Of a DNA stretch of 64,000 nucleotides, positions 48,563 to 57,335 are shown in pieces. The DNA is from Couchioplanes azureus (lineage in GTDB: Bacteria; Actinomycetota; Actinomycetes; Mycobacteriales; Micromonosporaceae). Every line of letters begins with the position of its first letter. The stretch's first letter is position 1. Under the pieces are notes generated by a model. The model was not told the DNA's origin, made no database searches, and saw nothing but the letters and a program-made list of their open reading frames with translations. A program made the translations under genes and the position numbers. Location: assembly GCF_014648355.1 (NCBI RefSeq), contig NZ_BMQY01000002.1:124001-188000 (forward strand), written 5' to 3'.

Positions 48563-51472
48563 ATGGACGCGAGACGGTGGTCGCGGAGCGCGGTGAGCCT
48601 GATCATGTGCGCTTGCACCGGCGCGGTGGTGGTCGCCACCCACCACGATGGACAGGCCGCGGCGGCGCGCGATCCGCACGCCGCGCACATCATGCCGCGG
48701 ATGGTGCCGGTCGCGGTCGCCGCGCCCGCGCCGCTGCCGCGTGCCGGGTGGACGGTCACCGCGGACAGCTCGCCGAGCGGGACGGGCGCCGGTAACGCGA
48801 TCGACGGCGATCCGGCGACGACCTGGCGTACGGCGGCGACCGCGCTCCCGCACACCCTCACCATCGACACCGGCAACGTGGTGGCGGTCGGCGGCCTGAC
48901 CTACCTGCCGCCGTCCGACTCGGCGAACGGCCGGATCGGCCGCTACCGGATCTCGGTCAGCGCCGACGGCACCGCGTACACCGACGTGGCGAGCGGGACG
49001 TTCGCCGACGACGAGGCGGTCGAGTCCGCGGCCTTCGCGACCGTGCTGACGCGGTTCGTGCGCCTCACCGCGCTCAGCGAGGCGGGCGGCCGGGGCTCGT
49101 GGTCGGCGGCGGCGGAGATCCACCTGCTCGGTGGCACCGATCCGGCGCTGGCGCGTACCGGATGGTCGGTGTCGGCGGACAGCCAGGAGACCGCGGCCGA
49201 GAACGGGGCGGCCGCCAACGTGCTCGACGGCGACACGGCGACGATCTGGCACACGGCGTGGAGCACCGCGCCGGTCCCGCCGCTACCGCACTGGATCACC
49301 GTGGACACCAAGGCGTCCCACCTGGTCTCCGGGCTGAGCTACCTGCCCCGGCAGGGCGGGAGCCGCAACGGCACCATCGGCCAGTACCGGGTGCAGACCA
49401 GCACGGACGGGGCGACGTGGGGCGCCGCGGCGGCGACCGGCCGCTTCGCCGACACCGGCACCGCGCAGACCGTCACCTTCGCGCCGCGGATCGCGCGCTA
49501 CGTCCGCCTCACCGCGCTGACCGAGGCGGGCAGCCGCGGGCCGTGGACCAGTGCCGCCGAGATCAACCTGCTCGGGCGGGCCGACCCCACCCTGGCCCGC
49601 ACCGGCTGGACGGTGACCGCCTCCGACCAGGAGACCGCCCGGGAGAACGGCGCGGCGGTCAACGTCCTGGACGGCAACGCCGCCACGATCTGGCACTCGG
49701 CCTGGAGCGGCGCCGCGCCCGTACCGTTGCCGCACTCGCTGACCGTCGACCTGAAGGCCGCCGTACGCGTGGGTGGTCTCACCTATCTGCCGCGGCCGGC
49801 CCCGTCGGCGAACGGCCGGATCGGCCGCTACAAGATCGAGACCAGCGCCGACGGTACGGCGTGGAGCGCCCGGGTGACCGGCGGCGCCTTCGCGGACGAC
49901 CCCGCACTCCAGACCGTGGTGTTCCCGCCGGCGACCGCGCGGTACGTGCGGCTGACGGCCGAGTCCGAGGCGGGCAACCGCGGACCCTGGAGCAGCGCCG
50001 CCGAGCTCGCCCTGCTGGGACCGAGCGGATCGGTGCCGGCGGCGGGCGGCAGGTGGAGCACGCCGGTCGGCTTCCCGCTCGTGCCCGTGGCGGCCGCCCA
50101 GCTGCCCGACGGCAAGCTTCTCACCTGGTCGGCGTACGCGCCGGATGCTTTCGTGGGCGGCCGCGGGCGCACCGTGACCGCCACCTACGACCCGGCGACC
50201 GGCGTGGTGACCCCGCGGACCGTCACCGAGACCGGCCACGACATGTTCTGTCCCGGGATCTCGGTGCTGCCGGACGGGCGCATCGTGGTCACCGGCGGCA
50301 ACGACAGTGCCAAGACGAGCATCTACGACCCGGGCGACGACGCGTGGACGACCGGCCCGGCGATGACCACCGCCCGGGGTTACCAGTCGAGCACCACGCT
50401 CTCCGACGGCCGCGTCTTCACCATCGGCGGGTCCTGGAGCGGCGGGATCGGCGGCACCGGCGGCACCCCGCACAAGGCCGGCGAGGTGTACTCGACGACG
50501 ACCGGCTGGACCGCCCTGCCGGACGCCCGGGTGGAACCGATGCTGACCGCGGACGCCAACCCGAACGGCGACTACCGCAAGGACAACCACGCCTGGTTGT
50601 TCGCGTGGAGCGGCGGCACGGTGCTGCAGGCCGGGCCGAGCCGGGCGATGAACTGGTACTCGACGGCGGGCACCGGAGGCACCACACCGGCCGGCAACCG
50701 GGCCGACGACGGGGACGCCATGAACGGCAACGCGGTGATGTACGACGCCGGCAAGATCCTCACGGTCGGCGGCGCGACGTCGTACGAGAACGTCGACGCC
50801 AGCACGAGCGCGTACACGTTGAGCATCTCCGGTACCACGGTGACCGCCCGCCGGACGGGCTCGATGGCGCACGCGCGCTCGTTCGCCAACAGCGTCGTCC
50901 TGCCGGACGGCAAGGTGGTGGTCCTCGGCGGGCAGAACTTCCCGGTGCCGTTCTCGGACAACACCGCGGTGCTCGGCGCCGAGATGTGGGACCCGGCCAC
51001 CGGGTCGTTCACCACCCTGGCCCCGGCGGCGGTACCGCGGACGTACCACAGCGTGGCGATCCTGATGCCGGACGCGCGGGTGTTCACCGGCGGCGGCGGG
51101 CTCTGCGGCAGCTGCGCCACCAACCACTTCGACGGCGAGATCTTCACCCCGCCGAACCTGCTGAATCCCGACGGCACCGCGGCGCCGCGGCCGGTCGTCA
51201 CGGCGGCCCCGCCCACGGCCGGCAACGGCGCGTCGATCACGGTGGCGACCGACCGGGCGGTGTCCTCGTTCGCCCTCGTCCGGATGGGTACGGCGACGCA
51301 CAGCGTGAACACGGACCAGCGCCGCATCGCCCTGACGCCGGCGGCGGTGACGGGCGGCTACCGGCTCACCGTCCCGGCCGACCGGGGTGTCGCGCTGCCC
51401 GGCTACTGGATGCTCTTCGCCATGGACGCGCGCGGCGTCCCCAGCGTCGCGAGGACCATCCGCATCGGATGA
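48563..51472 (+). CDS. secreted galactose oxidase (fungal type) with three CBM32 modules
   Basis: 969 residues from the ATG at 48563 (GGGGGG six bases upstream). An N-terminal hydrophobic segment (about 8-28) is the export signal. Three F5/8C/CBM32 modules begin near 59, 196 and 342, each with a GWxVxAxS start, an AIDGD/VLDGD/VLDGN motif and ARYVRLTAxSEAG-type end. The 7-blade Kelch domain and C-terminal Ig-like domain (about 492-969) match fungal galactose oxidase closely: Cys563 (HDMFCPGIS) and Tyr607 (ARGYQSS) for the thioether cofactor, Trp625 (GGSWSGG), copper ligands Tyr828-His829 (RTYHSV) and His913 (GTATHSVNTDQRR). Spacings Cys-Tyr 44 and Tyr-Trp 18 equal C228-Y272-W290. Predicted: oxidation of primary alcohols of galactosides with H2O2 release. 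Confidence 0.93.
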   Translation: MDARRWSRSAVSLIMCACTGAVVVATHHDGQAAAARDPHAAHIMPRMVPVAVAAPAPLPRAGWTVTADSSPSGTGAGNAIDGDPATTWRTAATALPHTLTIDTGNVVAVGGLTYLPPSDSANGRIGRYRISVSADGTAYTDVASGTFADDEAVESAAFATVLTRFVRLTALSEAGGRGSWSAAAEIHLLGGTDPALARTGWSVSADSQETAAENGAAANVLDGDTATIWHTAWSTAPVPPLPHWITVDTKASHLVSGLSYLPRQGGSRNGTIGQYRVQTSTDGATWGAAAATGRFADTGTAQTVTFAPRIARYVRLTALTEAGSRGPWTSAAEINLLGRADPTLARTGWTVTASDQETARENGAAVNVLDGNAATIWHSAWSGAAPVPLPHSLTVDLKAAVRVGGLTYLPRPAPSANGRIGRYKIETSADGTAWSARVTGGAFADDPALQTVVFPPATARYVRLTAESEAGNRGPWSSAAELALLGPSGSVPAAGGRWSTPVGFPLVPVAAAQLPDGKLLTWSAYAPDAFVGGRGRTVTATYDPATGVVTPRTVTETGHDMFCPGISVLPDGRIVVTGGNDSAKTSIYDPGDDAWTTGPAMTTARGYQSSTTLSDGRVFTIGGSWSGGIGGTGGTPHKAGEVYSTTTGWTALPDARVEPMLTADANPNGDYRKDNHAWLFAWSGGTVLQAGPSRAMNWYSTAGTGGTTPAGNRADDGDAMNGNAVMYDAGKILTVGGATSYENVDASTSAYTLSISGTTVTARRTGSMAHARSFANSVVLPDGKVVVLGGQNFPVPFSDNTAVLGAEMWDPATGSFTTLAPAAVPRTYHSVAILMPDARVFTGGGGLCGSCATNHFDGEIFTPPNLLNPDGTAAPRPVVTAAPPTAGNGASITVATDRAVSSFALVRMGTATHSVNTDQRRIALTPAAVTGGYRLTVPADRGVALPGYWMLFAMDARGVPSVARTIRIG

Positions 51473-51490
51473 TCCGCCGGGCGGCACCCA

Positions 51491-51528
51491 TTGACGGGCA
51501 TGCCCGCGTCTGACACTGTGGGCCAGTG
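51491..51528 (+). promoter_or_regulatory. promoter and dyad operator of the FadR-type regulator gene
   Basis: TTGACG (51491-51496), 17 bases, CACTGT (51514-51519) with an extended TG at 51511-51512; the GTG start follows six bases later, so the message is probably leaderless. CACTG-N5-CAGTG (51514-51528) covers the -10 and the start, a likely autoregulatory site. Confidence 0.6.
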
Positions 51529-52290
51529 GCTGATCCACTGATCCACTCTCCCGTCGCCCGCAGCTCCCTCGTCGACGAACTGGTCGAGCGGCTGCGTGCC
51601 GACGTGCTCGCCGAGCGGTACGCCCCGGGCACCCTGCTGCCACCCGAGCGGGAACTGGCCGCGGGCTACGGGGTGACCCGTACGTCGCTCAAGCACGCGC
51701 TGGTCCGCCTCGTGGAGGCGGGCCTGCTGGAGACCCGGCACGGGATCGGCACCCGGGTGCGCGACTTCCGCCGCACCGCGGGCCCGGACCTGCTGCCGTT
51801 CCTGGTCTCGCTGGACGGGCCGAGCTGGCTGGCGGAGGTGTTCGCCGTGCGCCGCGAGATCGGCGCGCTGATCGCGGCCCGGGCCGCCCGGCACGCCGGC
51901 GAGGCGGACCGGGAGCGGCTGCTCCGGCTCCGCGACGAGATCGCCGCCGCGCCGGCTCCCGGGCCGGCTCAGCGGGCCGAGGCCGAGGTCCACCGCGCCC
52001 TGGCCGTCGCCTCCGGCAACCGGGTGTACGAGCTGCTCGTCAACTCGCTGCTGCGGGCCTACGACGACGTACGGGAGCTCTTCGCCGCCCCGTTCGCCGA
52101 CGCCGGCGCGGCCGCCCGGCGGATCACCCCGCTGGTCGAGGCGGTCCACTCCGGGGACCCGGCGGCGGCGTACCCCGCCGCCGACGCTTACTACCTCTCC
52201 ACCGAACGACTCATGCTGGGAGGCGACGGTGTTCACGACGATGCGAGAAGTGATGACGGGGACGGTGCGGCTGCGCGGGGAGACCGCTGA
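51526..52290 (+). CDS. FadR-subfamily GntR transcriptional regulator (FCD domain)
   Basis: 254 residues, GTG start. N-terminal winged helix (about 12-80): SSLVDELVERLRADVLAERY, PPERELAAGYGVTRTSLKHA, LVRLVEAGLLETRHGIGTRV. C-terminal helical FCD domain with FAVRREIGALIAARAARHAG and EAEVHRALAVASGN, where the metal or ligand site usually lies; one late His is seen in LVEAVHSGD. Its last 62 bases overlap the next gene, so the three genes from here form one unit. By genome position it should respond to the lipid or alcohol substrate of the downstream oxidase. Confidence 0.92.
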   Translation: MADPLIHSPVARSSLVDELVERLRADVLAERYAPGTLLPPERELAAGYGVTRTSLKHALVRLVEAGLLETRHGIGTRVRDFRRTAGPDLLPFLVSLDGPSWLAEVFAVRREIGALIAARAARHAGEADRERLLRLRDEIAAAPAPGPAQRAEAEVHRALAVASGNRVYELLVNSLLRAYDDVRELFAAPFADAGAAARRITPLVEAVHSGDPAAAYPAADAYYLSTERLMLGGDGVHDDARSDDGDGAAARGDR

Positions 52291-53641
52291 GCGGCCCCTC
52301 CGGCTGACCTTGCGGTTCACCGCGCCGGGCGCATTGCATCCCCTTGCCGACCTGAAGGCCGAGGCGACCGGCCGGGTCCAGGTGACCGGGTTCGCCGACG
52401 ATCCCGCGGCGGCCGGCACCATGGAGATCGCGCCGCTGCGGGGCGGCCGGATCGGTTACCGGCTCGCCTTCACCGCGCGCGACGGGCGGCGGCTGTGGCT
52501 CGACGGCGCCAAGGCGGTGACCGTACGCCGCCCGCTGGCCAGCATGACCCGGCTCGATGCCCGGCTGCTGGACGCCGGGGGGACCGTGGTGGGCCAGGCC
52601 CGGCTGGTGTTCGACCTGCGCCGCGAGCTCCTGCCGTTCCTGGCCAGCATGCGGCTGCGCCGGGAGCGCCGGCCCTGGCCGGCGGCGGCGGACGCCGTCG
52701 CGCCGGACCGGCTGCTGCCCTCGCGGTGGCGGGGGCAGCCCGGGCGGCTGGAGGTCTGGTACGCCACCGTCACCGACCCGGAGACCGGCACCGGCATCTG
52801 GCTGCACCACGAGCTGGTGGCCCCGGCCGACGGCTCCCCCGCCCGGGCGCACGGCTGGGCCGCAGTCTTCCCGCGCGACGCGGCGCCGGTCTGGCACCGC
52901 TACGGCCCGGCCCCCTGGCCCGCCGAGCGCCCGGCCGACGGGTACGACGCCGCCGGGATCACGGCCACCGCGCGCGAGCTGACCGGCGCGGCCGGCGACC
53001 TGAGCTGGCAGTTGCGGGTGACCGCCGCCGGCGCGCCGCTGTTCACCTTCCCCCGCTGGGCCTGGCACCGCGAGCTGCTGCCGGCCGCCCAGATCCTCCC
53101 GGTGCCGACCGGCCGGTTCACCGGGACGGTCCGGATCGCCGATCGCGAGCTGACCCTCACCGACGCGCCGGGCAACATCGCCCGCATCTACGGCCACGGC
53201 AACGCCCGCCGGTGGGCCTGGCTGCACGCCGATCTCGGCGACGGCGACGTGTGCGAGGTGGTGGCGGCGGTCTCCACCCGGCCCGGCCTCAACCGGCTGC
53301 CCGCCCTGCCGCTCGTCCGGCTGCGCGCCGGCGGCATCGACTTCCCGGCCGGCGACCCGCTGCTGGCGGCGCTGCGCTTCCGCGCCCGCCTGAGCCGGCC
53401 ATGGTGGACGGTGACCGGGCGCAGCGGTGATCGGAGGATCTCCGTGACCGTGTCCATGCCGCCCGGACGCACCATCGCCGTGCCGTACACCGACCCGGAC
53501 GGGGCCCCGGCGGTCTGCCACAACTGCGAGGTGGCCGACGCCCTGATCCTGCTGGAGCGGCGCCACCGCGACGGCTGGCGCGAGGAGCGGCGCTGGCAGC
53601 TGACCGGCACCGCGCACGCGGAGGTGGGCGAGCGTGACTGA
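52229..53641 (+). CDS. lipocalin-like (CrtC/AttH-type) protein of unknown function, partner of a GMC oxidase
   Basis: 470 residues; the GTG has GGGAGG five bases upstream. No signal peptide. Residues 1-130 (GTVRLRGETAERPLRLTLRF, then GTMEIAPLRGGRIGYRLAFT and GARLVFDL-like QARLVFDLRR) resemble a domain that in actinobacteria is attached to cholesterol-oxidase-type GMC proteins and lipases, from memory. Residues 180-465 look like a double lipocalin: LEVWYATVTDPETGTGIWLH, GNIARIYGHGNARRWAWLHA and late VCHNCEVADALILLE. CrtC/AttH-like proteins bind or hydrate lipophilic molecules. The next gene starts inside this one, implying joint function. Confidence 0.7.
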   Translation: MFTTMREVMTGTVRLRGETAERPLRLTLRFTAPGALHPLADLKAEATGRVQVTGFADDPAAAGTMEIAPLRGGRIGYRLAFTARDGRRLWLDGAKAVTVRRPLASMTRLDARLLDAGGTVVGQARLVFDLRRELLPFLASMRLRRERRPWPAAADAVAPDRLLPSRWRGQPGRLEVWYATVTDPETGTGIWLHHELVAPADGSPARAHGWAAVFPRDAAPVWHRYGPAPWPAERPADGYDAAGITATARELTGAAGDLSWQLRVTAAGAPLFTFPRWAWHRELLPAAQILPVPTGRFTGTVRIADRELTLTDAPGNIARIYGHGNARRWAWLHADLGDGDVCEVVAAVSTRPGLNRLPALPLVRLRAGGIDFPAGDPLLAALRFRARLSRPWWTVTGRSGDRRISVTVSMPPGRTIAVPYTDPDGAPAVCHNCEVADALILLERRHRDGWREERRWQLTGTAHAEVGERD

Positions 53642-55457
53642 TCGCCTGGGAGCCCTCGCCGCCACCGTGCTCGGCACCGACGCCCGCGAGGGCCGCCGGA
53701 TCGCGACCGAGCTGGCCCGGCTGGCGGTCGCCTTCCCCCGGCCGGTACGGCTCGGGCTCGGCGCCGCCGGCGGCGGCCTGGACCTGGCCGCCCGGCTGCT
53801 GAGCGGCGGGTCGCTCGCCCGGCTCGACCCGCAGACCCGGGAGGCGGTCTGCATCGCCCTCGCCGCCCGGCCCGGCGGCCGGGCGCTGCTCGACGCGGTG
53901 AAGATGCCCCTGCTGCTGGCCGCCGCGGCGGCCGGCGGGCCGGGCGGCACGGCCGCGGACCCGGTACCGGCGACGGCCGCCCCGCCCGCGCCCGAGCCGG
54001 AGCTGACCTGTGTCGCCGCCGGCGACTGGCCGCGGCGCAGCCGCGCCGACGCGGTCGTGATCGGCTCCGGCGCCGGCGGCGCGATGGCCGCCCGGGAGCT
54101 GGCCCGGGCGGGACTGTCGGTGGTGGTGCTGGAGGAGGGCCGGCGGTTCACCGCGGCGGAGTTCCGCGACCGGCCGGCCGCCGACCGCTTCGTGGACCTG
54201 TACCGCGACGGCGGGGCGACGTTCGCGCTCGGCAACCCGCCGGTGCTGCTGCCCCAGGGGCGCGGCGTCGGCGGCACCACGCTCGTGAACTCCGGCACCT
54301 GTTACCGCACGCCCGAGCGGGTCCTGCGGCGCTGGCGCGACGTGCACGGGCTCGCCCTGGCCGACCCGGCGCGGTTCGCGCCCCTGCTGGACGAGGTGGA
54401 GCGCACCCTGCGCGTGGCACCCCAGCCACTGGACGGGCTGGGCCGTAACGGCGAGCTGGTGCTCGCCGGCGCGGCGGCGCTGGGCTGGAAGGCCGCGCCG
54501 ATGCGCCGCAACGCTCCCGGCTGCGCCGGCTCCTGCCAGTGCGTCGTCGGCTGCCCGCGTAACGCCAAGAACGGCGTCCACCTCAACGCGCTGCCGCAGG
54601 CCTGCGCCGCGGGCGCGGTCGTGGTGACCGGGGCCAGGGTGGAGCGGATCGTCACGTCCCGTGGCCGCGCCGTCGGCGTGCGCTTCGGTGGCCGGCTGAT
54701 CGCCGCGCCGCTCGTGGTGGCGGCGGCCGGGGCGGTGGAGACGCCCCGGCTGCTGGCCAGGTCCGGGCTGGGCGGGCATCCCGGGACGGGCCGCGGGCTC
54801 GCCGTGCACCCGGCGGTCAGCCTGGCCGGGCGCTTCGGCGAGCCCGTGACGGCCTGGCGAGGCGTCCTGCAGAGCGTCGGCGTCGAGCAACTGCACGACG
54901 ACGGCGTCCTCATCGAGGCGACCGCCGGCCCGCCGGGCCTGGTGTCGTTCGTCCCGCCCGGCATCGGCCGGGAGCTGCACGCCGAGCTCGCCGCCGCGGA
55001 CCGGCTGGCCACCGTGGGAGCGATGATCGCCGACCAGCCGAGCGGCCGGGTCGGCGCCCGCATGGTGCGCTACCGGCTCGCCGGCACCGACGGGGACCGG
55101 TTGCGGCTGGCCATCGTGGCCATCGGGGAGCTGCTGTTCGCCGCCGGCGCCGAGGCCGTCCTCACCGGGCTCGGCCACCGGCCGTACGCGCACAGCGTCG
55201 GCGAGCTGCGCGACGCGGTCGCCACGGCCGACACCCGGCAGCTGCACCTGGCGGCGTTCCACCCGACCGGCAGCGCGCGGATGGGCGCCGATCCCCAGCG
55301 GGCGCCGGTGGACCCGCAGGGCCGGCTGCGCGGTGTCCGGGGCGTCTGGGTGGCCGACGCCGCCGCGCTGCCCGGCTGCCCGGAGGTCAACCCGCAGCTG
55401 AGCATCATGGCACTCGCCCTGGCCGTCGGCCGCAACGCCGCCGCCGGACCGGGTTGA
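53634..55457 (+). CDS. GMC-family FAD oxidoreductase (long-chain alcohol / sterol oxidase type)
   Basis: 607 residues; its GTG lies eight bases inside the preceding gene. A helical N-terminal region (1-100; GREGRRIATELARLA-like) is shared with plant and yeast long-chain fatty alcohol oxidases. FAD motif DAVVIGSGAGGAMAARELA (GxGxxG near 143) with Glu of EEGRRF after strand 2. VGGTTLVNSGTCYRTP is the GMC loop, the Cys-rich CAGSCQCVVGCPRNAKNGV is typical of the FAO branch, and the active-site His/Asn lie in AAFHPTGSARMGADP and CPEVNPQLSIMAL. Oxidises a lipophilic alcohol with O2 or another acceptor; the substrate is open. Confidence 0.9.
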   Translation: MTDRLGALAATVLGTDAREGRRIATELARLAVAFPRPVRLGLGAAGGGLDLAARLLSGGSLARLDPQTREAVCIALAARPGGRALLDAVKMPLLLAAAAAGGPGGTAADPVPATAAPPAPEPELTCVAAGDWPRRSRADAVVIGSGAGGAMAARELARAGLSVVVLEEGRRFTAAEFRDRPAADRFVDLYRDGGATFALGNPPVLLPQGRGVGGTTLVNSGTCYRTPERVLRRWRDVHGLALADPARFAPLLDEVERTLRVAPQPLDGLGRNGELVLAGAAALGWKAAPMRRNAPGCAGSCQCVVGCPRNAKNGVHLNALPQACAAGAVVVTGARVERIVTSRGRAVGVRFGGRLIAAPLVVAAAGAVETPRLLARSGLGGHPGTGRGLAVHPAVSLAGRFGEPVTAWRGVLQSVGVEQLHDDGVLIEATAGPPGLVSFVPPGIGRELHAELAAADRLATVGAMIADQPSGRVGARMVRYRLAGTDGDRLRLAIVAIGELLFAAGAEAVLTGLGHRPYAHSVGELRDAVATADTRQLHLAAFHPTGSARMGADPQRAPVDPQGRLRGVRGVWVADAAALPGCPEVNPQLSIMALALAVGRNAAAGPG

Positions 55458-55482
55458 CCGAAAAATCTATGTTGATCAATAT
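55454..55482 (+). promoter_or_regulatory. probable promoter and palindromic operator of etfBA-etfD
   Basis: TTGACC (55454-55459), 17 bases, CAATAT (55477-55482) in the most AT-rich stretch of the region. Within it ATGTTGATCAATAT (55469-55482) is a near-perfect palindrome centred on TTGATCAA. A second dyad, TGTCG-N9-CGACA, follows (from 55484). The leader to the etfB ATG is about 45 bases. Confidence 0.45.
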
Positions 55483-55535
55483 CTGTCGGTACACTCGCGA
55501 CAGCGTCGTGCTCTTGGACGGGCGGAGGCTGTCGG

Positions 55536-56312
55536 ATGAAGATCGTGGTCCTGGTCAAACATGTGCCGTGCACGCTGCGCGGCATGACGTTCGGGGCTGA
55601 CCACACGCTGGAGCGCGCCGGCCGGCCCGGTCAGCTCAACGAGGCCGACGAGTACGCGGTCGACCAGGCCCGGCGGATCGCGCGGCGGCGGCGCGACGTG
55701 CAGATCACCGCCGTGACGATGGGCCCGCCCGCGGCCGCCGCGGCGCTGCGCAAGGCCCTGGTCCTCGGCGCCGACGACGGGGTCCACGTGCTCGACGACC
55801 GGCTGCACGGCAGTCCCGCCCTCGCCACCGCGCGGGTGCTCGCCGCCGTCGTGGACCGGCTCGGCTTCGACCTCGTGCTGGCCGGCTCGGCCTCGTCGGA
55901 CGCCGCGATGTCCGCGGTGCCGGCCATGGTCGCGGAGCTGCTCGGGGTCCCGGTGCTGTGCTTCGCCGACATCCTGCGGGTGCGGGAGCACAAGGTCGAG
56001 ATCGCCCGGGACGACGGCGCGGGTCTGCAGACGTACGCGGCCGCGCTGCCCGCCGTCGTCTCGGTCACCGAGCGCTGCGGCGAGCCCCTGCTGCCCACCC
56101 TGACGGCCAGTTTGGACGCCCACCACAAGCTCGTCCACACCTGGTCGCTGGACGACCTCGGCCGCACCGCGAGCGACGGCGGCGCCACCACCACGGTCGT
56201 CCGGGCCGTCCCCGTCCCTCCGGCCGGCCGGACCTCCGTGCTGCTCGCCGACGACCCCACGGTCGCGGCCATCCGGATGGCCGACTTCCTGGCGCTCCAC
56301 CAGTTCCTGTAG
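55536..56312 (+). CDS. etfB: electron transfer flavoprotein subunit beta
   Basis: 258 residues, typical EtfB length; GCGGAGG lies ten bases upstream. MKIVVLVKHVP start, NEADEYAVDQARRIARRR, ITAVTMGPPAAAAALRKAL, then DLVLAGSASSDAAMSAVPAM (the ADP/AMP-binding loop region) and AALPAVVSVTERCGEPLLPT with the C-terminal arm VAAIRMADFLALHQFL. First gene of etfB-etfA-etfD. It accepts electrons from flavin dehydrogenases such as acyl-CoA dehydrogenases. Confidence 0.95.
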   Translation: MKIVVLVKHVPCTLRGMTFGADHTLERAGRPGQLNEADEYAVDQARRIARRRRDVQITAVTMGPPAAAAALRKALVLGADDGVHVLDDRLHGSPALATARVLAAVVDRLGFDLVLAGSASSDAAMSAVPAMVAELLGVPVLCFADILRVREHKVEIARDDGAGLQTYAAALPAVVSVTERCGEPLLPTLTASLDAHHKLVHTWSLDDLGRTASDGGATTTVVRAVPVPPAGRTSVLLADDPTVAAIRMADFLALHQFL

Positions 56313-56338
56313 CCGCTGCCCACCCCCGGAGAGGTGTC

Positions 56339-57313
56339 ATGAGACCTGTGCTGGTGCTCGTGGATCGCACCGCGGCCGACGGGGCCGTGTGCCGCTCCGC
56401 GGGCGCGCTGCTGACCCTCGCCCGCCGGCTCGGCCCGCCCGCGGCGGTCCTCTGCGGTCCGCCCGACGCGACCGCCGTCGCGCTGCTGGGCCGGTACGGC
56501 GCCGCCACGGTCACCGCCACCGACCGCCCCGAGCTCGACGAGTATCCCGCCTCCGCCCGGGTCGAGCTGCTGTCCCACCTGGTCCGCCGGACGGGCCCCG
56601 TCGCCGTCCTCGTGGCCTCCCACCGGCTGGGCCAGGAGGTCGCCGCCCGGCTGACCGCGCGGCTGGGCTCCGGCCTGGTCAGTGACGTCGTCGACCTGCG
56701 CCGGGACGCGGACGGGCCGGTCGCGGTGCAGTCGGCGCTGCTCGGCGCGTACCGGGTGGAGTCCAGGGTGACCGGCGGCGTGCCGGTGTTCACCGTGCGC
56801 ACCGATGCCGTCGAGGCGGCGGCCGCGCCGGTGCAGCCGGCCGTCCGGCGCGCCGACCTCGCCTTCCCGCCCGGCGTCCGCGCCGTGCGCCGCATCGCCC
56901 GCCGGCCGGCCGGCGCCGAGCTGCGGCCGGGCCTGGCCACGGCGGCCGTCGTCGTCGCCGGCGGCCGGGGGCTGGGCTCCCAGCGGTCGTTCGGCCTGGT
57001 CGGCGAGCTCGCCAGGGCCCTGCACGGCACCGCCGGCGGGTCGCACACCGCGACCGAGCTCGGCTGGTGCCCGCGGTGCGACCAGATCGATCAGGTGGGC
57101 ACGATCGTCCACCCGCGGCTGTACCTGGCGCTCGGCATCTCGGGCTCGGTGCGCCACCGGGCCGCCATGCAGCACGCGGAGACGATCGTGGCGGTCGACC
57201 GCAACCCGGCCGCGCCCATCTTCGAGCTGGCCGACCTCGGCGTCGTCGGCGACGTGCACCGCGTGGTGCCCGAGCTGCTCGCCGAGATCAGCCGGCGCAA
57301 GGCCACCCGGTGA
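56339..57313 (+). CDS. etfA: electron transfer flavoprotein subunit alpha, divergent
   Basis: 324 residues. N-terminal domain (1-180) is a divergent EtfA alpha-beta domain: VLVLVDRTAADGAVCRSAGA, PVAVLVASHRLGQEVAARLT. The FAD domain (about 200-320) has VVVAGGRGLGSQRSFGLVGE, then GTIVHPRLYLALGISGSVRH, AETIVAVDRNPAAPIFELAD and VGDVHRVVPELL. Where typical EtfA reads AAVDAGW...Q, this one has TATELGWCPRCDQIDQ, with a Cys244-x2-Cys247 pair I do not associate with EtfA. The partner genes etfB (26 bases upstream) and etfD (22 bases downstream) support the call. Confidence 0.9.
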   Translation: MRPVLVLVDRTAADGAVCRSAGALLTLARRLGPPAAVLCGPPDATAVALLGRYGAATVTATDRPELDEYPASARVELLSHLVRRTGPVAVLVASHRLGQEVAARLTARLGSGLVSDVVDLRRDADGPVAVQSALLGAYRVESRVTGGVPVFTVRTDAVEAAAAPVQPAVRRADLAFPPGVRAVRRIARRPAGAELRPGLATAAVVVAGGRGLGSQRSFGLVGELARALHGTAGGSHTATELGWCPRCDQIDQVGTIVHPRLYLALGISGSVRHRAAMQHAETIVAVDRNPAAPIFELADLGVVGDVHRVVPELLAEISRRKATR

Positions 57314-57335
57314 CCCGCCACAGCGAGGAGACGAC

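Noticed and set aside
55458-55535. Foreign AT-rich insertion before etfB
   Set aside because: The AT-rich patch is only about 30 bases and is explained by a promoter with a TTGATCAA palindrome.
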